Positions 1-5,343 of a stretch of DNA of 7,968 nt are shown piece by piece. Made by a program: the position numbers and the translations under genes. Each line of letters starts with the position of its first letter. Positions within the stretch are counted from its first letter, which is position 1. Source of the DNA: Bacteroidota bacterium (GTDB lineage: Bacteria; Bacteroidota; Bacteroidia; Bacteroidales; Paludibacteraceae); contig JAJZHJ010000050.1 of NCBI GenBank assembly GCA_021804525.1, positions 1 through 7,968 on the forward strand, read 5' to 3'. The notes below the pieces were generated by a model, which did no database searches, was not told where the DNA came from, and saw nothing but the letters and a program-made list of their open reading frames with translations.

Positions 1-471
1 GTTGATTACACTGTGGCGGATAACTCCTTTCTTATCAATCAAGAACAACCCGCGATAAGCTACAGGATCTCCAATTGAGAAAGCATTTCCTTCATCGTCA
101 TAATCAATTTCGGAAGCTAACACACCAAAATTTTCTGCGATGGTTTTCGAAAAATCAGCCACAACCGGATAGGTAACTCCTTTTATTCCACCATGGTTTT
201 TATCTAACGACAGCCATGCCAAATGTGAATACTCTGAATCGACAGAACAACCCACTACTGCTACACCACGTTGCTCGAAAGCAGCCAATTGTTCTTGAAA
301 TGCGTGTAATTCCGTTGGACAAACAAAAGTAAAGTCCATCGGATAAAAGAAGAAGACTACGTATTTATTTCCCAAAAACTGTTCGAGCGAAAAATCGTTT
401 ACAATTTCTTTCCCGTTTACAACTGCCGGAGCCTTGAATAAGGGAGCCTGTTTCCCAATTAATGATCTCAT
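1..471 (-). CDS. Typical 2-Cys peroxiredoxin (AhpC/TSA family), C-terminal part outside the window
   Basis: Predicted thiol peroxidase that reduces H2O2, organic peroxides and possibly peroxynitrite in the cytoplasm. The 157 visible residues start MRSLIGKQAP at an ATG at 471-469 and stay open to the window edge. The peroxidatic motif is FVCPTEL with Cys51, preceded by FFFYPMDFT. Further on are VGCSVDS, HGGIKG at the place of the GGLG/GGIG loop, and YRGLFLIDKKG. The segment between NFGVL and the conserved YRG is a little longer than in AhpC of E. coli and matches what I remember of Bacteroidetes peroxiredoxins. The resolving cysteine (usually in a VCP motif near residue 170) lies beyond the edge, so the 2-Cys class is inferred from the N-terminal type. 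It is the last of three minus-strand genes and has its own promoter candidate. The symbol is left empty because ahpC and tsaA usage varies. Confidence 0.93.
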   Translation of the reverse strand, partial: MRSLIGKQAPLFKAPAVVNGKEIVNDFSLEQFLGNKYVVFFFYPMDFTFVCPTELHAFQEQLAAFEQRGVAVVGCSVDSEYSHLAWLSLDKNHGGIKGVTYPVVADFSKTIAENFGVLASEIDYDDEGNAFSIGDPVAYRGLFLIDKKGVIRHSVIN

Positions 472-509
472 ATACTCTGAAAGATTTAAATGTTTATTAA
501 ATATTTTGA

Positions 510-542
510 GTAAAGATACGCATTTTAGAAGCAAAAAACAAT
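510..542 (-). promoter_or_regulatory. Promoter candidate for the peroxiredoxin gene
   Basis: On the minus strand a TATCTTTA (518-511) fits the Bacteroidetes -7 consensus TAnnTTTG except for the last base. An ATTG (542-539) lies 20 nt upstream as the -33 element. Transcription would begin near 505, giving a leader of about 35 nt with no Shine-Dalgarno sequence. The element lies in the 186-bp gap after the acetyltransferase gene. That gap also contains a weak AT-rich inverted repeat (588-610) that might end the upstream transcript, but it is too poor to call a terminator. Confidence 0.5.
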
Positions 543-657
543 GCAGTGATGTTAATATTCAACAAGAAAGAGACGTAAGCACAGGCAAAACAGTAAATAT
601 TTTATTGTTTGTCACGCCATTAGAATGGAGGCATAACGGGATACGAATCATCAAATT

Positions 658-1122
658 TCAGCGTGAGAAAGTTGCAATGCCTTCTCCATCGAAATCACAA
701 TTTGACCACTGCCCGTCTATCGTGGCCCCGCATTTACGGTAAAGAGCCAGCGCATTTTCATTCCAATTAAGCACTTGCCAGCGAACACGGTGGCATTTTT
801 CGGTTCGTGCCACATCAAAAACCGCTCGCAGTAATTGAGTCGCAATACCTTGCTGCCGATAAGTCTCTTTTACATACAAATCGTCCAAATAGAGTGATTT
901 ACCAACCCAAGTGTAATATGCAAAAAAATAAAGCGCAATAGCAACTGGTTCATGCTGTTCAGTTTCCGCTATTAGACATTGAAACAAGGCTTGTTCATCT
1001 TTCATCTGGTCAACTGTATTGGTCACTTTTTCTTCAGCCTTTTCAAAAACAGCTAACTCTTTGATCATTGACAAGATAAAAGGAAAATCTTCAGGTGTGG
1101 CTTTACGTATAGAAATACTCAT
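658..1122 (-). CDS. GNAT family N-acetyltransferase, spermidine/spermine (SSAT)-like group
   Basis: Predicted cytoplasmic acetyl-CoA-dependent acetyltransferase of 154 residues, one complete GNAT domain. The sequence follows the eukaryotic SSAT/thialysine acetyltransferase pattern along its length: IRKATPEDFPFILSMIKELA at the N-terminus, then a Y-F-x-Y-Y-T-W-V-G-K segment (about 66-75), YLDDLYV (78-84), the acetyl-CoA pyrophosphate loop RQQGIA (89-94), LNWNENALALYRKCGA (118-133) and a final short strand. Tyr128 sits where SSAT has its proposed general acid tyrosine. Asp80 replaces the Glu of the SSAT YLED motif. The substrate may be a polyamine, thialysine or a related amine; family resemblance alone cannot choose. 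The start at 1122 is the first ATG, just after a promoter-like element, and the domain is complete from there. It follows the outer membrane protein gene in the same direction but is separated from it by a strong terminator. Confidence 0.88.
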   Translation of the reverse strand: MSISIRKATPEDFPFILSMIKELAVFEKAEEKVTNTVDQMKDEQALFQCLIAETEQHEPVAIALYFFAYYTWVGKSLYLDDLYVKETYRQQGIATQLLRAVFDVARTEKCHRVRWQVLNWNENALALYRKCGATIDGQWSNCDFDGEGIATFSR

Positions 1123-1154
1123 GAATTATCAACATGGAATTAAATAATAAAAAT

Positions 1155-1183
1155 GCAAAGATAATTGTTTTAGAGACAAAAAA
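1155..1183 (-). promoter_or_regulatory. Promoter candidate for the GNAT acetyltransferase gene
   Basis: The minus strand reads TATCTTTGC (1163-1155), a full match to the TAnnTTTG -7 consensus. Transcription would begin near 1149, leaving a leader of about 27 nt. No good TTTG/TTG is found 19-21 nt upstream; instead a TTTTTTG (1183-1177) lies 13 nt upstream. The T-run is shared with the U-tract of the preceding gene's terminator, so the end of one transcription unit abuts the promoter of the next. Confidence 0.55.
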
Positions 1184-1212
1184 GGAGGCTCTTGAAACAA
1201 GTTGCCTCCTTT
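1178..1212 (-). terminator. Intrinsic terminator of the FadL-type gene
   Basis: A 9-bp perfect stem, AAAGGAGGC (1181-1189) with GCCTCCTTT (1204-1212), continues after a small internal bulge into a 4-bp stem CTTG/CAAG with an AAA loop. Read on the minus strand it ends in six T (1183-1178). It begins 52 nt after the stop codon of the outer membrane protein gene, the usual place for a rho-independent terminator. The other orientation has only a short T-run, so it mainly serves the minus strand. Confidence 0.88.
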
Positions 1213-1264
1213 GCTATTTCCCTCCATTCAACCTGATTCACCAGTCACCCACAAGGAAATGCGA

Positions 1265-2830
1265 TTAAAAATCATAATCAACGCCTATGCCGAACACTTT
1301 ATTAGTGCGATCGAACACATCGGTTCCGGCCAACGTTGTGTTGTTATAATTGGAAGATTGTTTCGTCCATTTAGCATAATTGGTGAAGAAATAAGCCAAA
1401 TTCAGTCTTAATTTGGGAGTGAGGTTAATTGCGCCACCAAAGCCGATTGAATAGGAATTCAAACTAAAACTCATATCGCTTTGATAAGGGTCGGTTACTC
1501 CGGTACGTGTGATTTGTGCTCCGGCGCTTACCAAAAACAATTTGTTGATGGTATATTCACCTCCAAAAAGATATTCGGTCACTCCGCCGTGAATGTATTG
1601 TTGCTTGTTATCAGCCATTTTAGCATCAGAGTCAAAAAAGTGGTGATAACCTACTGAAAAATCGAAATGATGGGGCACCTTGTATGCAACGCCAACCGTC
1701 AATAACGCCGGCACATCGTTTGGCGTGTTCACTCCGTTAGGAAACAAGCCGGTATCATCAATCACCGTGTTGTTTTGAATATTCAGTGAAGTCTTGAATT
1801 CATATTTTACACCAACATTCCAGTTTGTCACGTGATAATCGACGCCAATAATGGGAGTAACACCCCAACCTGTTTGTGTACAATCTAAATACTTATCGGC
1901 AGTAGCTTGTGCATTAGCAGAATAGGTGGCAGCGGCACCGTTATAAAGACTTTGCACCTGCGTTACCTGCAATCCGCTGACATCTTTTCCCAAACCGGCG
2001 CTGAGTTGTGCAACTTGTGCTGCACTCAGAGTTCCTGCCGCTTGCAATTGCGCCAGTGTCGCCGTCCCATAACCTGCAGCAACAATAGGGACAAGCGATG
2101 TGGAAGCACTGGTAGCCAAAGTTGCTGCGTTGGTAAAAAAGGTATTTGCCGACATCATACTGCCCGTTGGATTCAACACTGGGTGTTGCGGATTGATCAT
2201 GATATTACGTAAATGGCCTTTATAAGCATTGCTGGCAATATTCAAACGCAACCCCGCTGCAACAGAAAACGCATCATTCAGTTTGTAAGAACCATTTATC
2301 TGAAAGCCATAAAGAAATTGACGTCCTTGCATATACCCGTCGACGGAGTATGCTGTTGTTGGAACACCAGCTGCCGAGAGTGAAACCGGGATCATGGAGA
2401 TAGGAGCTTCAAAAGAAGGTAATCCGTGATTGAAAGTAGCTTCACCACCACCACCTGTGATAGCAAATGCAGCAGAAATAACATAATTATCTTTTTTATA
2501 AGCAAACTGAAAACTTGGGATAATGGGAGCAGAGGCTTCTCCTTGAAAAACTTTCGTTTCGTTACCACCATATCCCGCAAAAGGAGCAAAAGTCGAAGTA
2601 ATGGTTCTCGTTTGAAAAGCACTTTGATTCGTTATAGACAAATGGAATCCATCGGACAAGAATAAAAGCCCCGCAGGGTTAGTATAGACAGCATCAATTT
2701 CGGTGGAAGCCTCGCGTGCAGGGTCGCGCAGAAAATGAACACTTTGATTTGTATTTGTCAACAAACCACCCGCCAGTAAAGCCGATGTAGGGAATGCTAA
2801 TAGCATCGCCAATAGTAAGTTTTTTTTCAT
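1265..2830 (-). CDS. FadL/OmpP1/TodX-type outer membrane transport protein
   Basis: Predicted outer membrane beta-barrel channel for hydrophobic molecules, by family resemblance to FadL (long-chain fatty acids) and TodX (aromatic hydrocarbons). The substrate here is unknown. The 521-residue protein starts MKKNLLLAMLLAFPTSALLA, a clear Sec signal peptide with likely cleavage after Ala20. The family signature DAVYTNPAGL (46-55) follows the N-terminal plug. The second half contains GWGVTPIIGVDY, VPALLTVGVAYKVP, NKLFLVSAGAQ and SYSIGFGGAINL strands. The chain ends VDYDF, with the C-terminal aromatic residue that barrel assembly recognises. I chose the ATG at 2830 over an in-frame ATG at 2884 because the latter puts 18 non-signal-like residues before the signal peptide. 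Residues of about 229-312 form an Ala/Ser/Thr/Gln-rich stretch that interrupts the barrel strands. There is a promoter candidate about 110 nt upstream and a strong terminator downstream, so it is probably a single-gene unit. Confidence 0.92.
   Translation of the reverse strand: MKKNLLLAMLLAFPTSALLAGGLLTNTNQSVHFLRDPAREASTEIDAVYTNPAGLLFLSDGFHLSITNQSAFQTRTITSTFAPFAGYGGNETKVFQGEASAPIIPSFQFAYKKDNYVISAAFAITGGGGEATFNHGLPSFEAPISMIPVSLSAAGVPTTAYSVDGYMQGRQFLYGFQINGSYKLNDAFSVAAGLRLNIASNAYKGHLRNIMINPQHPVLNPTGSMMSANTFFTNAATLATSASTSLVPIVAAGYGTATLAQLQAAGTLSAAQVAQLSAGLGKDVSGLQVTQVQSLYNGAAATYSANAQATADKYLDCTQTGWGVTPIIGVDYHVTNWNVGVKYEFKTSLNIQNNTVIDDTGLFPNGVNTPNDVPALLTVGVAYKVPHHFDFSVGYHHFFDSDAKMADNKQQYIHGGVTEYLFGGEYTINKLFLVSAGAQITRTGVTDPYQSDMSFSLNSYSIGFGGAINLTPKLRLNLAYFFTNYAKWTKQSSNYNNTTLAGTDVFDRTNKVFGIGVDYDF
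1895..2146 (-). other. Low-complexity Ala-rich insert within the FadL-type protein
   Basis: Codons for residues of about 229-312 encode a segment dominated by Ala, Ser, Thr, Gln, Leu and Gly. It contains imperfectly repeated phrases such as TLAQLQAAG, AAQVAQLSAG and GLQVTQVQSL. It lies after LNIASNAYKGHLRNI and before DCTQTGWGVTPI, both of which resemble barrel strands or turns. It is therefore probably a long, partly helical extracellular loop. This assignment is inferred from composition. Confidence 0.6.
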
Positions 2831-2940
2831 TGTAATCGTTTTTAGATGAGAAAAGCAACAGGAATACGTCCGACAACCTCTCAAAACAAGTCGAAGATCA
2901 ATTCACAAATTGCTTTTTAATTTTACATAAAATGAAGCTG

Positions 2941-2972
2941 CAAAACTACACATAATTTTCAACAATGAGCAA
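2941..2972 (-). promoter_or_regulatory. Promoter candidate for the FadL-type gene
   Basis: The minus strand reads TAGTTTTG (2948-2941), a full match to TAnnTTTG. A TTG (2972-2970) lies 21 nt upstream. Transcription would begin near 2935, so the leader would be about 105 nt, long compared with the 27-45 nt predicted for the other genes here. No Shine-Dalgarno sequence precedes the ATG at 2830. Confidence 0.5.
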
Positions 2973-2986
2973 CCTAAAGATAAATA

Positions 2987-3013
2987 ATGCACATTTACCA
3001 ACAAACTGTGCAT
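2987..3013. promoter_or_regulatory. Inverted repeat ATGCACA-N13-TGTGCAT, possible operator
   Basis: ATGCACA (2987-2993) and TGTGCAT (3007-3013) are perfect inverted copies with 13 bases between them. The centre lies about 65 nt upstream of the predicted start of transcription of the FadL-type gene, a common position for an activator site. The half-sites are AT-flanked and short, so a regulatory role is inference only. Confidence 0.3.
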
Positions 3014-3170
3014 AAAAAAGAATTCTCCTCCAAAAATAAAATCAGCAGAGATTAACAGAACCACATATTTGGAACTTTTCAGCTTGTCATTGACAACACA
3101 GTATGATCTACATAGCACCATAGAGAATCCTTATAGATTGAAAAAAAGAAGCCAACGAGGGTAAATGTGC
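2989..3170. repeat. 11-bp inverted repeat pair GCACATTTACC / GGTAAATGTGC
   Basis: GCACATTTACC at 2989-2999 is repeated in inverted orientation at 3160-3170 with no mismatch. The arms are 160 bp apart and the left arm overlaps the ATGCACA half of the operator-like repeat. The shared part suggests two copies of one binding site, one on each side of the divergent region. Confidence 0.4.
3084..3096. promoter_or_regulatory. 13-bp palindrome TTGTCA-T-TGACAA
   Basis: A perfect dyad with a single central base lies near the middle of the divergent intergenic region. The symmetry fits a dimeric DNA-binding protein, but the flanks do not extend it and no promoter element overlaps it. Chance occurrence cannot be excluded. 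Confidence 0.25.
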
Positions 3171-3246
3171 TCTATTCAGCATTGGATTCTTTCAACTCAG
3201 CACATAAAAGTATAGGTTTTCTATTCATGACTTCGGACAAACATCA

Positions 3247-3270
3247 AAAACAAGGGGTTAACCTTGTTTT
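3247..3270. terminator. Hairpin with T-run, terminator-like, without an obvious upstream gene
   Basis: AAAACAAGG (3247-3255) pairs with CCTTGTTTT (3262-3270) around a 6-base loop GGTTAA. In plus orientation the stem ends in four T; in minus orientation it ends in a run of five T. It lies about 70 nt upstream of the purF-like promoter. It could block stray transcription, end a small RNA starting at 3000-3240, or be a binding site. No confident promoter for a small RNA was seen. Confidence 0.4.
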
Positions 3271-3316
3271 ATGTATAGCAAAAAGAGTCAATCATAGCAA
3301 ATTAGGGAGACAGAGA

Positions 3317-3346
3317 ATGGAGAAGCCTAAAAAAGCGCTACCTTTG
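3317..3346 (+). promoter_or_regulatory. Promoter candidate for the purF-like/dapF/dapL operon
   Basis: TACCTTTG at 3339-3346 fully matches the TAnnTTTG -7 consensus. The -33 region at 3317-3320 reads ATGG, only a partial match to TTTG. Transcription would begin near 3353, leaving a leader of about 45 nt before the ATG at 3398, with no Shine-Dalgarno sequence. No second promoter was seen in the gaps before dapF and dapL. Confidence 0.55.
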
Positions 3347-3397
3347 TACCGTCATTTAATGAACGATTTTTCTCTTACACACACATCATATTAAACG

Positions 3398-5299
3398 ATG
3401 AGCGATCCAATAAAACACGAATGCGGCATTGTGCTGTTGAGGTTATTAAAGCCAATGGCTTATTATGAAAAGAAATATGGGAGCAAAAGATATGGCTTGA
3501 ATACGCTTTATCTGTTAATGGAAAAACAACACAACCGAGGGCAGGAAGGCGCCGGCATGGCCACGGTAAAACTTCATGCAAACCCGGGTGAAGAATACAT
3601 TTTCAGAGAAAGAGCGTTAGGAAACGGAGCTATTACCGAAATATTTAACACAATCAATCAGCAACTTGCTTCATTTGAACAACACGATCCTGAAAGCATC
3701 AACAGTTCAAAAGCGCCTTTTCTAGGTGAAATTTATATGGGGCATTTGCGGTATGGTACGATTGGGCGTTCGGGCATTGCCTATACACATCCATTCCTTC
3801 GGCGTAACAACTGGAGAAGCCGCAACCTGTGTTTAGCCGGTAATTTTAACTTAGCCAATGTTGACGAGATATTTGATCAGATAGTGGCTGAAGGCCAACA
3901 CCCACGCCACAACGCCGATACTTTTATCATTTTGGAGCAGTTGGGAAGCATGCTCGACACAACCGCCGAACATCTCTATTCTTCATTAAGCGCATCCGGA
4001 CTAACCGGCGAAGAACTCAACAAGAAAATAGAACAAGAAATTGATTTAGAACCAATTGTTAGAAAAGCAACTGAAATATGGGATGGTGGCTTCGTTATCA
4101 CCGGCATGACAGGAAGTGGCGATGCGTTCGTCTTTCGTGATCAGTGGGGAATTCGGCCAGCCTACTACTTTGCCAATGACGAACTGGTGGTGGTAACCTC
4201 AGAAAGACCTGCCATGCAAACAGTTCTCAATATAAAGACAGACGACATACAAGAGCTTCCCGCAGGAGCCGGGATATTTATCAAACAAGACGGCACATTT
4301 AAAGTCGCACAACTCCACACGGCTGCAAAGGTAACGCCCTGTTCATTTGAACGAATCTATTTTTCGCGAGGAAGCGATCGTGAAATTTATCGCGAACGAA
4401 AAATGTTAGGCAAGTTGCTAACACCGCAAATTTTGAAATCAATCGATAACAATTTGGATAATACGGTAATGTCCTTTATCCCAAACACGGCGGAAGTGGC
4501 ATACTATGGTATGCTAGAAGGATTTGAAAGCTATTTGAATCAACAAAAAACAAATGCTATCTTGAACAAAAAGAAGCAGTTGACCGAAAACGAGGTAGAA
4601 GAGATTCTTTCAAAAAAAGTACGCAGTGAGAAGCTAACGATAAAAGACATCAAGTTGCGCACATTTATCACTGAAGATTCCAGTCGGAACGACTTGGCAG
4701 CGCACGTCTATGATGTGACATACGGCATTGTGCATGAAAACGAAGACAACATCGTAGTCATTGATGACAGCATTGTAAGAGGAACAACGCTCAAACAAAG
4801 CATTATTAAAATCATAAGCCGGCTTCAACCCCGTAAGATTATCATTGTGTCTTCGTCGCCACAAATACGTTACCCCGATTGCTACGGCATCGATATGTCT
4901 CGTTTAAATGAATTTATTGCTTTTACCGCCGCAATTGCCCTGCTTAAAGAACAGGGAAAACAAGCAATTATCGATGAAGTGTATCGCAAAAGCAAAGCAC
5001 AGGAAAACATGGCCAAAGAAGAGATTGTCAACTATGTAAAAGAAATTTATGCTCCTTTTAGCGATGAGGACATATCAAAAAAGATCAGTCAACTAGTGCG
5101 TCCGGACGATTGCAGCATAGAGATTGACATCATTTATCAAACCATCGAAAACTTGCACAAAGCGTGCCCTGCCCATCAGGGTGACTGGTACTTTTCGGGA
5201 AATTATCCTACTGCAGGAGGAAACAAGATGGTAAATCAGGCTTTTATCAATTACTACGAAAACAAAACCACACGCCCAATTAAATCACCGGGCGAATGA
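3398..5299 (+). CDS. Long PurF-like glutamine amidotransferase/phosphoribosyltransferase
   Basis: Resembles amidophosphoribosyltransferase (PurF), which makes phosphoribosylamine from PRPP and glutamine, but has 633 residues against about 470-505. It starts MSDPIKHECGIV: Cys9 is the likely Ntn-hydrolase nucleophile after removal of an eight-residue propeptide, as in B. subtilis PurF. Glutaminase motifs RGQEGAG (47-53) and GHLRYGT (115-121) are present, but the family LAHNGNL motif reads LAGNFNL (146-152), Phe150 replacing the oxyanion-loop Gly. The FRDQWGIRP segment is at 246-254. The PRPP motif VVIDDSIVRGTT (453-464) is intact. Of the Fe-S cysteines of B. subtilis PurF, only Cys315 aligns well; Cys495 is offset by one and the CxxC pair before YPT is absent. 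Extra sequence includes a charged stretch (about 378-420) and 515-590. It is the first gene of a dapF-dapL operon. It may make phosphoribosylamine or use another acceptor. No symbol is given because a canonical purF may exist elsewhere. Confidence 0.88.
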   Translation: MSDPIKHECGIVLLRLLKPMAYYEKKYGSKRYGLNTLYLLMEKQHNRGQEGAGMATVKLHANPGEEYIFRERALGNGAITEIFNTINQQLASFEQHDPESINSSKAPFLGEIYMGHLRYGTIGRSGIAYTHPFLRRNNWRSRNLCLAGNFNLANVDEIFDQIVAEGQHPRHNADTFIILEQLGSMLDTTAEHLYSSLSASGLTGEELNKKIEQEIDLEPIVRKATEIWDGGFVITGMTGSGDAFVFRDQWGIRPAYYFANDELVVVTSERPAMQTVLNIKTDDIQELPAGAGIFIKQDGTFKVAQLHTAAKVTPCSFERIYFSRGSDREIYRERKMLGKLLTPQILKSIDNNLDNTVMSFIPNTAEVAYYGMLEGFESYLNQQKTNAILNKKKQLTENEVEEILSKKVRSEKLTIKDIKLRTFITEDSSRNDLAAHVYDVTYGIVHENEDNIVVIDDSIVRGTTLKQSIIKIISRLQPRKIIIVSSSPQIRYPDCYGIDMSRLNEFIAFTAAIALLKEQGKQAIIDEVYRKSKAQENMAKEEIVNYVKEIYAPFSDEDISKKISQLVRPDDCSIEIDIIYQTIENLHKACPAHQGDWYFSGNYPTAGGNKMVNQAFINYYENKTTRPIKSPGE

Positions 5300-5343
5300 A
5301 CGAAGAATAACTTTCACATAAAAATTAGAGAAAGGGGAAATAT

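Larger units (their letters stand above)
2831..3397. other. Divergent intergenic region between the FadL-type gene and the purF-like operon
   Basis: These 567 bases are AT-rich and hold no convincing gene: the short open frames have no recognisable protein sequence and overlap the promoters. The left edge carries the leader and promoter of the outer membrane protein gene, the right edge the promoter and leader of the purF-like operon. The 340 bases between contain four symmetric elements (listed separately) but no riboswitch or RNA gene that I recognise. Confidence 0.7.

Noticed and set aside
588..610. AAACA-N13-TGTTT repeat as terminator of the acetyltransferase gene
   Set aside because: The stem is only 5 bp and almost all A-T, with no clean T-run; too weak to call.
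434..742. 102-codon plus-strand frame across the peroxiredoxin-acetyltransferase gap
   Set aside because: It is antisense to the start of one real gene and the end of another, and its translation matches nothing known.
2831..2884. N-terminal extension of the FadL-type protein from an upstream in-frame ATG at 2884
   Set aside because: The 18 extra residues (Cys- and aromatic-rich) would place the obvious signal peptide internally; the ATG at 2830 gives a textbook MKKN signal peptide.
2903..3121. 72-codon minus-strand frame in the divergent intergenic region
   Set aside because: It overlaps the FadL-type promoter candidate and the operator-like repeats and has no recognisable protein pattern.
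2949..3338. Riboswitch (lysine or purine) ahead of the purF-like/dap operon
   Set aside because: I found no conserved core of a lysine or purine riboswitch, and the predicted leader of about 45 nt is too short to hold one.
3167..3394. 75-codon open frame just before the purF-like gene
   Set aside because: It has no recognisable domain and runs through the predicted operon promoter and the orphan hairpin, so it is most likely a chance frame.
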